A stretch of 64,000 nt of DNA from Stappia indica (GCF_009789575.1 NZ_CP046908.1:2583001-2647000), one strand, 5' to 3'; counted from the first letter of the stretch, positions 38,051-46,427 are shown. Numbers and translations: made by a program. The notes: generated by a model from the sequence alone, not told the origin.

Positions 38051-38844
38051 GGTGTGCCATCGACAGCCTGACCTTCGAACTTGTCGATGATATCGCCCTA
38101 GCTGCCCCAGGCTACTCTGGTTGGGCTGCGCGCATGCCGCGGCAACTCGGAGAAGAGCTTGGACCGATGCTGGAACTTTGGCGCCTCGGACACTTACCAG
38201 CCGCCCTCAGCCAATGGCTCGTGGCGCCAGACTATGCCAAGCAGCTCTCGAAGGTCACGACGATGACGGACTGGTTCAGCTCCGACGGAAGTCAGGGAGT
38301 CATCGCGGTTCGAAGCATCATGGGCGATGCCACGAACTGGCAGAATTTCTCGATCAAGGCCAAGAATGCCGCCATTACTATTGGCGTGCCGCAGCCGGAG
38401 GCCTGGCAACTGATCGCGAGCCTCGAGGAAATCTATACGAACACTATCGAGCATAGTGAGCGCGCGGATAGTGGCTTGGTCGCCTACGTCGCTCGACCGA
38501 ACAGCTTTGAGTATGTTGTCTGTGACGCCGGTATCGGCGTGCAACGCAGCCTTCGCAAGAATCCCCACTACGCCGCCATTCCTGATTCATGTACGGCGCT
38601 TGAACTGGCACTTCGCGAGGGCATCTCGGCCAAAGCCGAACAGGGTCGGGGAATGGGTTTCAGGCCAATACTGGTAGGGTTGACCAATCTCAGCCGCATG
38701 GTGCGGTTCAGGTCTGGTGACGGTGCATGCATCTTTTCTCGTCAGGCCGATGGTACATTGCCGGCGACCACGTTGCAGCGGGCCTGGATAGACGGATTTT
38801 TCTGCTCTGTCAGGATTGACGCCTGCGCGCATGGAGGACGGTAG
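38047..38844 (+). CDS. GHKL-type ATPase in the extended Kiwa operon
   Basis: 265 residues from TTG 38047, which overlaps the upstream stop (TTGA); no ATG occurs before residue 30. The Bergerat ATP-binding boxes are present in order: N box EEIYTNTIEHS (~127-137), G1 DAGIGVQ (~160), G2 GRGMGF (~200). No phosphoacceptor His or membrane helix is seen, so it is not a classical sensor kinase; anti-sigma-type kinases and HSP90/MORC-like ATPases share this fold. The first ~120 residues are helical and unassigned. The stop TAG abuts the kwaA-like ATG directly with zero gap. Confidence 0.85.
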   Translation: MRCAIDSLTFELVDDIALAAPGYSGWAARMPRQLGEELGPMLELWRLGHLPAALSQWLVAPDYAKQLSKVTTMTDWFSSDGSQGVIAVRSIMGDATNWQNFSIKAKNAAITIGVPQPEAWQLIASLEEIYTNTIEHSERADSGLVAYVARPNSFEYVVCDAGIGVQRSLRKNPHYAAIPDSCTALELALREGISAKAEQGRGMGFRPILVGLTNLSRMVRFRSGDGACIFSRQADGTLPATTLQRAWIDGFFCSVRIDACAHGGR

Positions 38845-39441
38845 ATGCAGTTCAGGGTTATACCGGCCTTCGTGGTGTTCCTTGGCTCCTACTTGCCTTT
38901 GAGCCTCATACTTCTCGCCCAGAACTTCGACTACGCCTTCGTGGGCCGTCCGCCTTGTTGGCGGATTTGGGAGGATGGCTGCTCGATCCCACTGAAGAAT
39001 CCTGCCTTCGCCATAGGAATTTTCTTGGCGTGTCTCATCTGCTTCGCCTTGACCTTGTGGGCGCTTGCCGCGGTCAAGCCCAAGAATGAGATCATCGTCC
39101 AAGAGGCGAGGCATGTGCCTGCTGACCTAATGAACTACACGTTGCCCTACGTTGTCTCGTTCATGAGCATCGACTATCAGGATTTTGGAAAATACATCGG
39201 CGTGATCATCTTTCTGGGGTGGATGTTCTGGATCAGCTACAAGTCCGGCCAGATCATACTGAATCCCGTCCTGATTGTGTTCGGTTGGAAGCTTTACGAT
39301 ATCTCCTACAACCACGCCGCGTCCAAGCAGGTGCATAGCGCCAACGTCCTCGCTCAGGGGGCAATCACGCCCGGTGCCCGATATCGCCAGGCTCCGGTTC
39401 AGGACATCTTGATTATTAAACCGAGCGCCGGGGGAGACTGA
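38845..39441 (+). CDS. kwaA: Kiwa system membrane protein KwaA-like
   Basis: 198 residues with four predicted membrane helices (about 4-26, 56-80, 95-112, 115-140), the size and topology of KwaA of the Kiwa anti-phage system. Start ATG 38845 directly follows the upstream stop, with GGAGGA 6-11 bp before. Loop residues are Cys-containing between helix 1 and 2 (PPCWRIWEDGCS). The C-terminal ~55 residues are cytoplasmic-looking. The call rests mainly on topology plus the DUF4868 partner 2 bp downstream; membrane sequence itself is divergent. Confidence 0.8.
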   Translation: MQFRVIPAFVVFLGSYLPLSLILLAQNFDYAFVGRPPCWRIWEDGCSIPLKNPAFAIGIFLACLICFALTLWALAAVKPKNEIIVQEARHVPADLMNYTLPYVVSFMSIDYQDFGKYIGVIIFLGWMFWISYKSGQIILNPVLIVFGWKLYDISYNHAASKQVHSANVLAQGAITPGARYRQAPVQDILIIKPSAGGD

Positions 39442-39443
39442 TT

Positions 39444-40364
39444 ATGCCGTTGCCGCAAAGCCTAGCCGACTTCAATATTGAAGAGTCCACGGTGTCCGTC
39501 TGGCTTTTCAAGAAATCCGTGACTGCGGATGGTTTGCCGCGGTTCAGCGGCCGCCATGTCAATACGGACGAAGAGCTCGACGGCGCCTTGAAGGAAGCTC
39601 TCACCGAGGCGAGGGCCTCCATTCAGGATGTGACTCCATATACATTGCTAGCGGCCGCCCAAGATGGAATCGCGCTCGGCATTGACGCGCTGGAAACCCA
39701 CGCGGATGCGATCACCGCGCAGATGGCGGACCCTCTTGCCGAAAAGAAGGTCCGGTCACTTAAGGACGTTCAAAACACCAAGTTCTACGTCGTGAAGCTC
39801 ACGCATGCCGACAACGCGATCCACGCCGTTAGGAGCACGGATAACTCCTGGCAATCCAGGAAAACGCGCAGTGCTATATCCGTCATTTTCAAGGACGAGC
39901 AGCTTGGCCTGAACGAGGAGCCAGCCTTCAGTATTTCTCGCCATGTGGATTTTTTCATCGCGGGCGACGACATCGTCATGCTGAGTAAGCCATCGTTTGA
40001 GAAGGTGCTCAGCTACAAGCAGGCTCATGCCGAGGACTTCGTCGCCTTGCAAGCTGAGCCCGCCTTTGCCGCGGTCTTCTCAGACGTGGCGCCGTTGGTG
40101 ACCTTCGTGGGTCAGAACAAAATCCATCTGCGCCGCGCCTGTGTCATTCGCCAAAAGGGGCACTACATGGATGCGCAGTTCATGCAGCGTCTCCGAGACA
40201 ATTTTGCAAGGTGCGGCCTCAACTTGGTGTTCGCAGCTGATGGGAGGTTGGTCGCGACCCCTGAGACTTGTGCCGATATTATCCGCGCGCTGCTCGATCA
40301 CCGCCTGTCGTCGTTTTTCTCGGAACAGCATTATGACGTTCCCGACGCTACCGCCGTCGCGTAG
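39444..40364 (+). CDS. kwaB: Kiwa system protein KwaB-like (DUF4868)
   Basis: 306 residues, 2 bp after kwaA, with GGGGGAGA as ribosome site. The DUF4868 domain covers about residues 113-240: KFYVVKLTHADNAIHAVR, the strand-rich middle, then FSISRHVDFFIAGDDIVMLSKPSFEKVLSYKQAH, which is the family hallmark. KwaB is the cytosolic partner of membrane KwaA and has been linked to DNA binding and to blocking phage replication or transcription. Length agrees with known KwaB (~315 aa). Last gene of the operon. Confidence 0.88.
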   Translation: MPLPQSLADFNIEESTVSVWLFKKSVTADGLPRFSGRHVNTDEELDGALKEALTEARASIQDVTPYTLLAAAQDGIALGIDALETHADAITAQMADPLAEKKVRSLKDVQNTKFYVVKLTHADNAIHAVRSTDNSWQSRKTRSAISVIFKDEQLGLNEEPAFSISRHVDFFIAGDDIVMLSKPSFEKVLSYKQAHAEDFVALQAEPAFAAVFSDVAPLVTFVGQNKIHLRRACVIRQKGHYMDAQFMQRLRDNFARCGLNLVFAADGRLVATPETCADIIRALLDHRLSSFFSEQHYDVPDATAVA

Positions 40365-40694
40365 TCCTGAATTGCAAGCAGTATCCTCTCCAGAAGCGGG
40401 TCGAACCCCGAAAGCCGATATCTGCCGTGTTGGGCCCGGTGAGCTAGTGGCGGCCGTCTGCTTTAGGGACGCGGCAGTGCGGCGCCGAATGACCGAAATG
40501 GCGGCGCGTTGCGGTCGAAATGCAGCCGTCACCTGAATGGCCGCTTTTCCACTCCGCCGACCAGATGCGGTCGGGCAGGAATCCACCCCTAACTTGCCAT
40601 TTGATGTCGTGGGGGAAGGCCTTCCCCCTGGTCGGCACTGGCATTGCCGACGCACCCCCATCAGCGGGGAGACCCCGCAACGCCCCCTTCAGAG
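40365..40694. other. spacer between Kiwa operon and ICE backbone, with two hairpins
   Basis: No gene is seen. It holds a perfect 18-bp palindrome GGGGGAAGGCCTTCCCCC at 40611-40628 and, just after, GTCGGCA/TGCCGAC arms at 40632-40638 and 40646-40652. These could end the Kiwa transcript or be binding sites for an ICE protein. The palindrome lacks a T-run. Confidence 0.5.
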
Positions 40695-40773
40695 TGAGAG
40701 TGCGGACGGGTTTTCCGTGACGGGTTGAGGGCTGGAGAAAAGGTCTCCGGCGCCCGTCGCGGAGATTATCCCG
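40695..40773 (+). promoter_or_regulatory. structured 5' leader of ardC-like gene (copy A)
   Basis: Shared with three other ICE genes. Outer stem CGTGACGGG / CCCGTCGCG (one T-G wobble), inner stem GCTGG/CCGGC, purine-rich loop AGAAAAGG, and the Shine-Dalgarno GGAG directly 3' of the outer stem; a small hairpin ACGG/CCGT lies 5' of it. See findings. Confidence 0.65.
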
Positions 40774-41736
40774 ATGGCCAGACAAGATCGCGCCGTCCCT
40801 GACAGTGGCGCGCGCAGCAACCTTTACGACGACATCACCAACAAGATCATCGCCGAGTTGGAGCAAGGGCGGCTGCCCTGGGTTCAGCCCTGGGGGACGG
40901 CGGCGGCGAAGGCTCCCCTTGCCATGCCGCGGAATGCGACGACCTCCCGGCACTATTCCGGGATCAATGTGCTGATCCTCTGGGGGGCTGTGATCCAACA
41001 TGGCTTTCCAACCCAGAATTGGCTGACCTTCCGGCAGGCGCTGTCGCGTGGAGGCAATGTCAGGAAGGGCGAGCGAGGCACCACCGTCGTCTATGCCGAC
41101 CGCTTCACACCCGAGGACGAAAAGCGTCGTGCCCGAGAGACCGGCGAGGAACCAGGCCGTATTCCCTTCCTAAAGCGATTCACGGTCTTCAACGCCGCGC
41201 AATGTGAGGGCCTGCCGGAGGATATCTCAGTCGATGCCCCGCCACCACCACCCGGCCTGATCGAGCCGAAGGTCGAGGCACTCATCAAGGAGACCGGCAT
41301 CGACTTCCGCATCGGCGGAGATCGCGCCTTCTATATGCCGTCGTCGGACTATGTTCAGGTGCCGCCTCCGCAAGCCTATTTCGAGCCGATCAACTGGCAT
41401 CGAACGGCCCTGCACGAGATGGGGCACGCGACTGGCCATGCCTCGCGGCTTGGGCGGGATTTCTCGGGCAGCTTCGGCACGAAGAAATACGCCTTCGAAG
41501 AACTTGTCGCCGAAATGAACGCGGCCTTCTGCTGCGCCACTCTGGGTATCGTACCTACCGTGCGCCACGCCGATTATATCGGGTCGTGGCTGGAGTGCCT
41601 TCGCGAGGATAATCGCGCCATTGTCCGCGCCGCCTCGCAGGGCAGCAAAGCGGCCGATTGGCTGCTGTCGCATCTGCCTGATCAGGATGCCGGCGAAACG
41701 GATGCGGGCGTAGCCGAACGGAGGGCTGCGGCATGA
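40774..41736 (+). CDS. ArdC-like antirestriction protein (zincin + ssDNA-binding domain)
   Basis: 320 residues. N-terminal ArdC ssDNA-binding domain (LYDDITNKIIAELEQGRLPWVQPW, NVLILWGA, LTFRQALSRGGNVRKGERGTTVVY) and a C-terminal zincin-like metallopeptidase domain with HEMGH at about residue 214 and the downstream ligand region YAFEELVAEMNAAF. ArdC-type proteins protect incoming conjugative DNA from restriction. The leader with conserved stems precedes the ATG. Its stop overlaps the ATG of the DUF2958 gene. Confidence 0.93.
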   Translation: MARQDRAVPDSGARSNLYDDITNKIIAELEQGRLPWVQPWGTAAAKAPLAMPRNATTSRHYSGINVLILWGAVIQHGFPTQNWLTFRQALSRGGNVRKGERGTTVVYADRFTPEDEKRRARETGEEPGRIPFLKRFTVFNAAQCEGLPEDISVDAPPPPPGLIEPKVEALIKETGIDFRIGGDRAFYMPSSDYVQVPPPQAYFEPINWHRTALHEMGHATGHASRLGRDFSGSFGTKKYAFEELVAEMNAAFCCATLGIVPTVRHADYIGSWLECLREDNRAIVRAASQGSKAADWLLSHLPDQDAGETDAGVAERRAAA

Positions 41737-42128
41737 TCCTCCTCACCGATATGCAGCGCGACCGGCTGCTGGCCAATGGCCGCCAGCGCGATCAGGATCA
41801 CATTCCGGTCGTGAAGTTCTTCAACCCCCTCGGCGAAGGCGTCTGGCTCGCCACCGAACTGGATGAGGATGGCGACATCATGTTCGGTTTGGCCGATCTC
41901 GGCTATCCCGAACTGGGGTCGTGGAGCCTGAGCGAGATGCAGTCAGTCCGGCTGCCCCTTGGCATGGGCATCGAGCGTGATCTGCTGTTCACCGGGGATT
42001 TCCCGATCTCGGTCTGGGCCGAGGCCGCTCGCGAGACCGGCAGCATCCGCGCCGCCGAGCGTCTGCTCTACCGTGTTGGCGCGAGCTATTCCCGTACATC
42101 CGCCGATACAGAAAACCGGAGTGCCTGA
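41733..42128 (+). CDS. DUF2958 protein
   Basis: 131 residues from an ATG overlapping the ardC-like stop. LLTDMQRDRLLANGR, HIPVVKFFNPLGEGVWLATELDEDGDIMFGLADLGYPELGSWSLSEM and LFTGDFPISVWAEAAR are the DUF2958 motifs. The family is confined to conjugative elements and accessory plasmids and is usually next to ardC; function unknown. Confidence 0.93.
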   Translation: MILLTDMQRDRLLANGRQRDQDHIPVVKFFNPLGEGVWLATELDEDGDIMFGLADLGYPELGSWSLSEMQSVRLPLGMGIERDLLFTGDFPISVWAEAARETGSIRAAERLLYRVGASYSRTSADTENRSA

Positions 42129-42168
42129 TTTCCGGGCTTCAGGTTCTGCGGCTGGCGTCGCTCTCTTC

Positions 42169-42252
42169 AGAGGAAGAGGGCGGCGCTTCGCTTCGTGACG
42201 GGCTGATAGCCGGAGAGAGAGGCTCACCGGCGTCCGTCATGGAGTACCTGAC
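42169..42252 (+). promoter_or_regulatory. structured 5' leader of parB-like gene (copy B)
   Basis: Same design as copy A: outer stem TGACGG/CCGTCA, inner stem GCCGG/CCGGC (G-C where copies A and C have G-U), loop AGAGAGAGGCT, SD GGAG just 3' of the outer stem. Begins with AGAGGAAGAG like copy C. Confidence 0.65.
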
Positions 42253-44391
42253 ATGGCCACTGCCGTTCAGAAGATCACGCTGTCGTCCTCGCGCGACATT
42301 CCCTTCACCAAGCTGGTGCTCAGCCAGTCCAACGTCCGGCGTGTCAAGGCCGGTGTCTCGGTCGAGGAATTGGCCGAGTCCATCGCCCGGCGCGGCCTGA
42401 TCCAGTCCCTGCATGTCCGCCCTGTCGTTGACGGCGAGGGCAAGGAAACCGGCATGTTCGAGGTTCCTGCCGGCGGTCGCCGCTTCCGCGCACTGGAACT
42501 GCTGGTCAAGCAAAAGCGCCTCGCCAAGATCGCGCCGGTCCCCTGCGTCGTGTCGGAGGCCAGCGCCGATGTGCTGATCGACGAGGTATCGCTCGCCGAG
42601 AACATCGAGCGCGCCCCCTTGCATCCGCTCGACCAGTTCCGCGCCTTCCAGGCCTTGCGCGAAAAGGGCATGACCGAGGAAGCCATCGCCGCCGCCTTCT
42701 TTGTGGACGCCAAGGTGGTGAAACAGCGCCTGCGCCTGGTCTCGGTCTCGCCCGCATTGCTCGACATCTATGCCGAGGATGGCATGACGCTGGAACAGCT
42801 CATGGCCTTCACCGTCAGTTCCGACCATGCCCGTCAGGAGCAGGTGTGGGACGCGATCAAGGATGGCTGGCAGAAGGAGCCCTATACCATCCGCCGTCTG
42901 CTGACCGAAACCACGGTGCGCGCCGCTGACAAGCGGGCGGTCTTCGTCGGTATCGACACCTATGAGGCAGCAGGCGGCTGCGTGCTGCGCGATCTCTTCC
43001 AGCAGGACGATGGCGGCTGGCTGCAAGATCCGGTGCTGCTCGACCGGCTGGTGGGCGAAAAGCTGAAGGCGGAAGCCGAAGTCATTGCCGTTGAGGGCTG
43101 GAAATGGATCGAGGTCGCCATCACCTTTCCCTATGGTCACGATCATGGCCTTCGCCAGATCGTCGGCACCACGGTCGACCTGAGCGAAGAGGAACGCGCC
43201 ACCCGCGAGGCTCTGCGCGATGAATATGACCGGCTTGAAGCCGAATATGGTGAGGCTGACGAGCTGCCTGACGAGATCGACGCCCGCCTGGGTGAGATCG
43301 AACAGGCGCTGGAAACCTTCGAGCGCCGCCCGATGGTCTTTGAGTCGGACCAGACGGACAAGGCGGGTGCCTTCATCAGCATCGACGCCGATGGCTCCTT
43401 GCTGATCGAACGCGGCTATGTTCGCGCCGAGGATGAAACACCGGCCGAACCCGACGTTGAGATCGTTGACCCCGACACCGGCGAGGTGATCCAGCGGACC
43501 GAACCGGCCGTCACCCATCAGCGCGCCGTCATCACGCTTGGGGGGCAGCCGGTCGAACAGGAGGAAGACGACGAGACCGAGACCATCAAGCCGCTGCCAG
43601 ATCGTCTGGTCAGCGAATTGACCGCGCACCGTACGCTGGCGTTGCGTGATGCCGTGGCGGTGAACCCGCATGTCGCCATGACGGCACTGCTGCACCGGCT
43701 GGTCATTGATTGCTTCATGCCGCATGCCAGCTGCGGATGCCTGGAAGCACAGGTCCGGGAGGTTCATCTGCCCGCACAGGCCGAGGATCTGCGCGATAGC
43801 GCGTCGGCCAAGGCCATCGCTGACCGCCACGAACGCTGGGGCGATCATGTCCCGGCAGACGATGCCGCCCTCTGGGATTGGCTGACCGATCTGGACGATG
43901 GTTCGCGCATGGACCTGCTCGCCCATTGCGTCAGCTATGGTGTGAACGCGCTCTATGAAAAGCCGAACCCCTATAGCGGCTCGGGCGTCAGCCAGCACGG
44001 GCTGGACATCCGCCTATCGCAGGCTGATCGGCTGGCGCGCTCGACCGGTCTCGATATGGTTGCCGTGGGCTGGCGGCCGACGGTTGAGAACTATCTTGGC
44101 CGCGTGACCAAGCCGCGTATCCTTGAGGCTGTGCGTGAAGGGGCCGGAGACCGGGCCGCCGAACTGATCGGGCACCTGAAGAAGGGTGACATGGCCAAGG
44201 AAGCCGAGCGCCTGCTGGCGGACACCGGCTGGTTGCCCGAGCCGCTGCGCATGGTGGATGATGGCATTGACGCGGACCCGACGACGGGAACCGACAGGGA
44301 AGCCGACGAGCTGCCCGATTTCCTCTCCGGTGATGGCGAGGACGATCCGGCTGATGACGAGGAGGAACAGCATATGGTCGCTGCTGAATAG
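42253..44391 (+). CDS. ParB/RepB/Spo0J-family protein, long ICE form
   Basis: 712 residues, about twice the size of chromosomal ParB. The ParB N-terminal domain is intact: LVLSQSNVRRVKAGVSVEELAESIARRGLIQSL, GGRRFRALELL, the CTP-binding AENIERAPLHPLDQFRAF, then an HTH (TEEAIAAAFFVDAKVVKQRLRLV). The long C-terminal part is acidic and specific to ICE proteins; VSYGVNALYEK and SQHGLDIRLSQADRLARSTGLDMV sit there. It may act in maintenance or regulation rather than in classical partition, since no parA is seen. A terminator follows. Confidence 0.93.
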   Translation: MATAVQKITLSSSRDIPFTKLVLSQSNVRRVKAGVSVEELAESIARRGLIQSLHVRPVVDGEGKETGMFEVPAGGRRFRALELLVKQKRLAKIAPVPCVVSEASADVLIDEVSLAENIERAPLHPLDQFRAFQALREKGMTEEAIAAAFFVDAKVVKQRLRLVSVSPALLDIYAEDGMTLEQLMAFTVSSDHARQEQVWDAIKDGWQKEPYTIRRLLTETTVRAADKRAVFVGIDTYEAAGGCVLRDLFQQDDGGWLQDPVLLDRLVGEKLKAEAEVIAVEGWKWIEVAITFPYGHDHGLRQIVGTTVDLSEEERATREALRDEYDRLEAEYGEADELPDEIDARLGEIEQALETFERRPMVFESDQTDKAGAFISIDADGSLLIERGYVRAEDETPAEPDVEIVDPDTGEVIQRTEPAVTHQRAVITLGGQPVEQEEDDETETIKPLPDRLVSELTAHRTLALRDAVAVNPHVAMTALLHRLVIDCFMPHASCGCLEAQVREVHLPAQAEDLRDSASAKAIADRHERWGDHVPADDAALWDWLTDLDDGSRMDLLAHCVSYGVNALYEKPNPYSGSGVSQHGLDIRLSQADRLARSTGLDMVAVGWRPTVENYLGRVTKPRILEAVREGAGDRAAELIGHLKKGDMAKEAERLLADTGWLPEPLRMVDDGIDADPTTGTDREADELPDFLSGDGEDDPADDEEEQHMVAAE

Positions 44392-44398
44392 CATTCAT

Positions 44399-44424
44399 AC
44401 GGGGCGGCTTCGGTCGCCCCGTTT
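44399..44424 (+). terminator. terminator-like hairpin after parB-like gene
   Basis: ACGGGGCG (44399-44406) and CGCCCCGT (44415-44422), 8-nt loop, short T-run GTTT. It lies 8 bp after the stop. Confidence 0.75.
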
Positions 44425-44546
44425 CAGCCACCCCGTTTGTGCAACACGCCCAGTTCTCTTGACCCGGCTTTTCCTTTCGGAACTATGCGGGCGAAGCCGT
44501 TGGTCAACGCCAGGTTGGAACCCGCCCGACCTAAATAGGAAAAAGT

Positions 44547-45116
44547 ATGTCAGACAAACCTTGTGTATACCTGACAGGGGCGTCTTGCTCCGGTGTTTCA
44601 ACACTTGGTTCGATCCTGTCGAAGCGTTTCCGTGTCCCGCAAATTGATGTAGACGATTACTATTGGATGCCCACCGATCCCCCTTACAGCACCAAGCGTG
44701 CTCCCGAGGAGCGCGTCCAACTGATTAAAGATCGCCAGAGTTCTATCGTTGGATGGATACTCACAGGATCGTTCATCGGATGGGGTGATTCACTTATTCG
44801 GGACGTCGATTTGATTGTTTTCTTGTACACGCCAACGCCCGTTCGCCTTCAGCGTCTCGACGAGCGAGAGGCAGAACGTCATGGCTCTCGCATTTTGCCA
44901 GGAGGAGACATGCATGACGCTCACTTGGCCTTTCGGGATTGGGCATCACGTTACGACGACCCGGAGTTCACCGGGAGGAATTTTACGCAGCATCAGAAAT
45001 GGCTGAGTAAGCAATCAGCGCCGGTGCTGAGGTTGGATGGCGAGCATGACAGTGAACTGCTGGCCGATCAGGTGGCAAGACAACTCGACTTGGCCCGATA
45101 TCCGACCGGCGGCTAA
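44547..45116 (+). CDS. P-loop kinase, adenylate-kinase-like
   Basis: 189 residues from ATG 44547 (SD AGGAAAAAG). Walker A is unusual, GASCSGVSTLGSIL (GxxxxGxS), and is followed by IDVDDYYWMPTDPPYS, WILTGSFIGWGDSLI, VDLIVFLYTPTPVRLQRLDERE and an ARG-rich lid HGSRILPGGDMHD, the pattern of small AAA/FlaR-type nucleotide kinases. Substrate unknown. Codon use is less GC-rich than in the neighbours, so it is probably cargo of the element. Confidence 0.78.
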   Translation: MSDKPCVYLTGASCSGVSTLGSILSKRFRVPQIDVDDYYWMPTDPPYSTKRAPEERVQLIKDRQSSIVGWILTGSFIGWGDSLIRDVDLIVFLYTPTPVRLQRLDEREAERHGSRILPGGDMHDAHLAFRDWASRYDDPEFTGRNFTQHQKWLSKQSAPVLRLDGEHDSELLADQVARQLDLARYPTGG

Positions 45117-45121
45117 GGGCT

Positions 45122-45290
45122 CTTGGCATTGAATACATCCACTGCTCCAACTCCACCTTCACCATAACAGCCGTCATCCCTGCACATGGGCGAGCGGCAT
45201 GGGTGCCGTCTCTAGCCGGAAGGGAACACGATCCTGATGCCAGCATGGTGGCAAGGCTGGCGCGGCAGAGCATCTGCGACGGTATCCGGC
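45122..45290 (-). pseudogene. degenerate inverted copy of the 54-aa ICE gene
   Basis: Read leftward: CRASLATMLASGSCSLPARDGTHAARP then MVKVELEQW. This parallels AASLAATLLVSIVVFQAGDGTHAACP and MVKLELDPW of the gene at 45516, and lies 225 bp away in opposite orientation. Start and end are not conserved; it looks like a decaying duplicate. Confidence 0.5.
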
Positions 45291-45472
45291 ATCCGGTCAG
45301 ATGCGAAAAACCACCCCCGCTTCCATTCGCAAACCTTGGTCCGATCCGTCTCTTTGACATTCAACCCCAAAGGGGTCGGCTTACGCGCGCGTGCCGCCCT
45401 CGGGGATTCGGAAAGAGTCCGAACGCCCTCGGGTGATTGCAGATCCGGTCAGACACTTCGAGCGCCTGTCGC

Positions 45473-45491
45473 GCGGGGGATGGTCCCCCGC
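45473..45491 (+). promoter_or_regulatory. leader hairpin with ATGGT loop (copy 1)
   Basis: GCGGGGG / CCCCCGC (45473-45479, 45485-45491) closing a loop ATGGT, 24 bp upstream of the 54-aa gene. The ssb leader has the same loop on a different stem (56383-56403). Confidence 0.6.
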
Positions 45492-45515
45492 CTCCAAAGA
45501 CAGGAGCCGGACCCC

Positions 45516-45680
45516 ATGTCCTATGCAGATGCCACCGCCTTTGCCGCCAGCCTTGCCGCCACGCTGTTGGTTTCGATCGTTGTGTTCCAGGCCGGAGACG
45601 GCACCCATGCCGCTTGCCCCGCCGCCGAATTCGATGGCGACGACGACATGGTGAAGCTGGAACTGGACCCGTGGGAATAA
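45516..45680 (+). CDS. 54-aa ICE protein
   Basis: MSYADATAFAASLAATLLVS begins the protein, then HAACPAAEFDGDDDMVKLEL and WE at the end; ATG 45516 lies 7 bp after CAGGAG. The first half is hydrophobic and may be a membrane helix; the C-terminus is acidic. Function unknown. A hairpin leader precedes it and a degraded inverted copy is upstream, both signs that the gene is real. Confidence 0.7.
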   Translation: MSYADATAFAASLAATLLVSIVVFQAGDGTHAACPAAEFDGDDDMVKLELDPWE

Positions 45681-45792
45681 GGTGCGAAAGCGCCTCATCC
45701 CCGACGGCCCGAGCGCGGCACCCCGCGATCGGGCCTTCAGCGCCTCACGATGATCCCCATCGTCGGCAGCGGACCCGGGAACAAGCCCTGTC

Positions 45793-45878
45793 AGAGAGGA
45801 AGAGTGCGGGCCGTTCGGCCGTGACGGGTTGAGGGCTGGAGAGAGAGGCTTCCCGGCGCCCGTCATGGAGTGATCCCG
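45793..45878 (+). promoter_or_regulatory. structured 5' leader of 182-aa ICE gene (copy C)
   Basis: The clearest copy: 5' hairpin GGCC/GGCC, outer stem TGACGGG/CCCGTCA, inner stem GCTGG/CCGGC, loop AGAGAGAGGCTT, SD GGAG right after the stem. Alignment with copies A and B sets the start of the gene at ATG 45879, not GTG 45870, because that GTG is part of the leader. Confidence 0.68.
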
Positions 45879-46427
45879 ATGATCTTTGCCCGTTCCGAAA
45901 CCTTCCGCTCTATCGGTCAGATTCTCGCAGCCGATGTTCTGCCAGCGCTCTATCGGGCGCAAAAGCTGCCGCTGCGCATCTCCTGCCTGGGCGTAGCCAG
46001 TTATGGCGTCAGTGACGATGAAAACAGCTTCGACCGCATGATCGCGCTTGGCGAATGCCCGTCACCGGAGGAGGCAATACAGGCAGCCGCTTTGCGCCTG
46101 TCACGCGGTGATATTTGCACGGGGCCGGACAGCTTCCCCTGTTTCCAGCCTCGTATCATGCTCATTCAGGATCACGATCATCGCCTGGTCCTTGCCGGCG
46201 AAATCCGTGCCGGTATCATCCTCTGGCAACAGCCAGTCTCATCCGATGCCCAGGCACGCAGGATTGTGACGGAGGCCAGCCGCCTGCGCGGGATGGCATT
46301 CCGGGCCGTGGACTCAACGGAGGCTGGGGCTTTGCGCTACCGCGCGGCGGCACTGGAAGCCCGTCTGGTCGACCCCTTCTGGCGCGAAATCTCTGCCGAT
46401 CTCCTCCGCATGCCGCAAGCGGCGTGA
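45879..46427 (+). CDS. hypothetical ICE protein, 182 aa
   Basis: Not recognised. 182 residues, mostly helical with a strand-rich middle: FQPRIMLIQDHDHRLVLAGEIRAGIILWQQ. Ends DLLRMPQAA. No signal or membrane segment. Preceded by the shared structured leader, followed by a terminator-like hairpin. Probably one of the conserved accessory proteins of this ICE family (DUF-level only). Confidence 0.75.
   Translation: MIFARSETFRSIGQILAADVLPALYRAQKLPLRISCLGVASYGVSDDENSFDRMIALGECPSPEEAIQAAALRLSRGDICTGPDSFPCFQPRIMLIQDHDHRLVLAGEIRAGIILWQQPVSSDAQARRIVTEASRLRGMAFRAVDSTEAGALRYRAAALEARLVDPFWREISADLLRMPQAA

Noticed and set aside
42139-43998. 619-codon leftward frame antisense to parB-like gene
   Set aside because: Antisense shadow with no signature; the ParB motifs are clear on the other strand.
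45870-45872. GTG start for the 182-aa ICE gene
   Set aside because: The GTG is part of the conserved leader; alignment to copies A and B places the start at ATG 45879.
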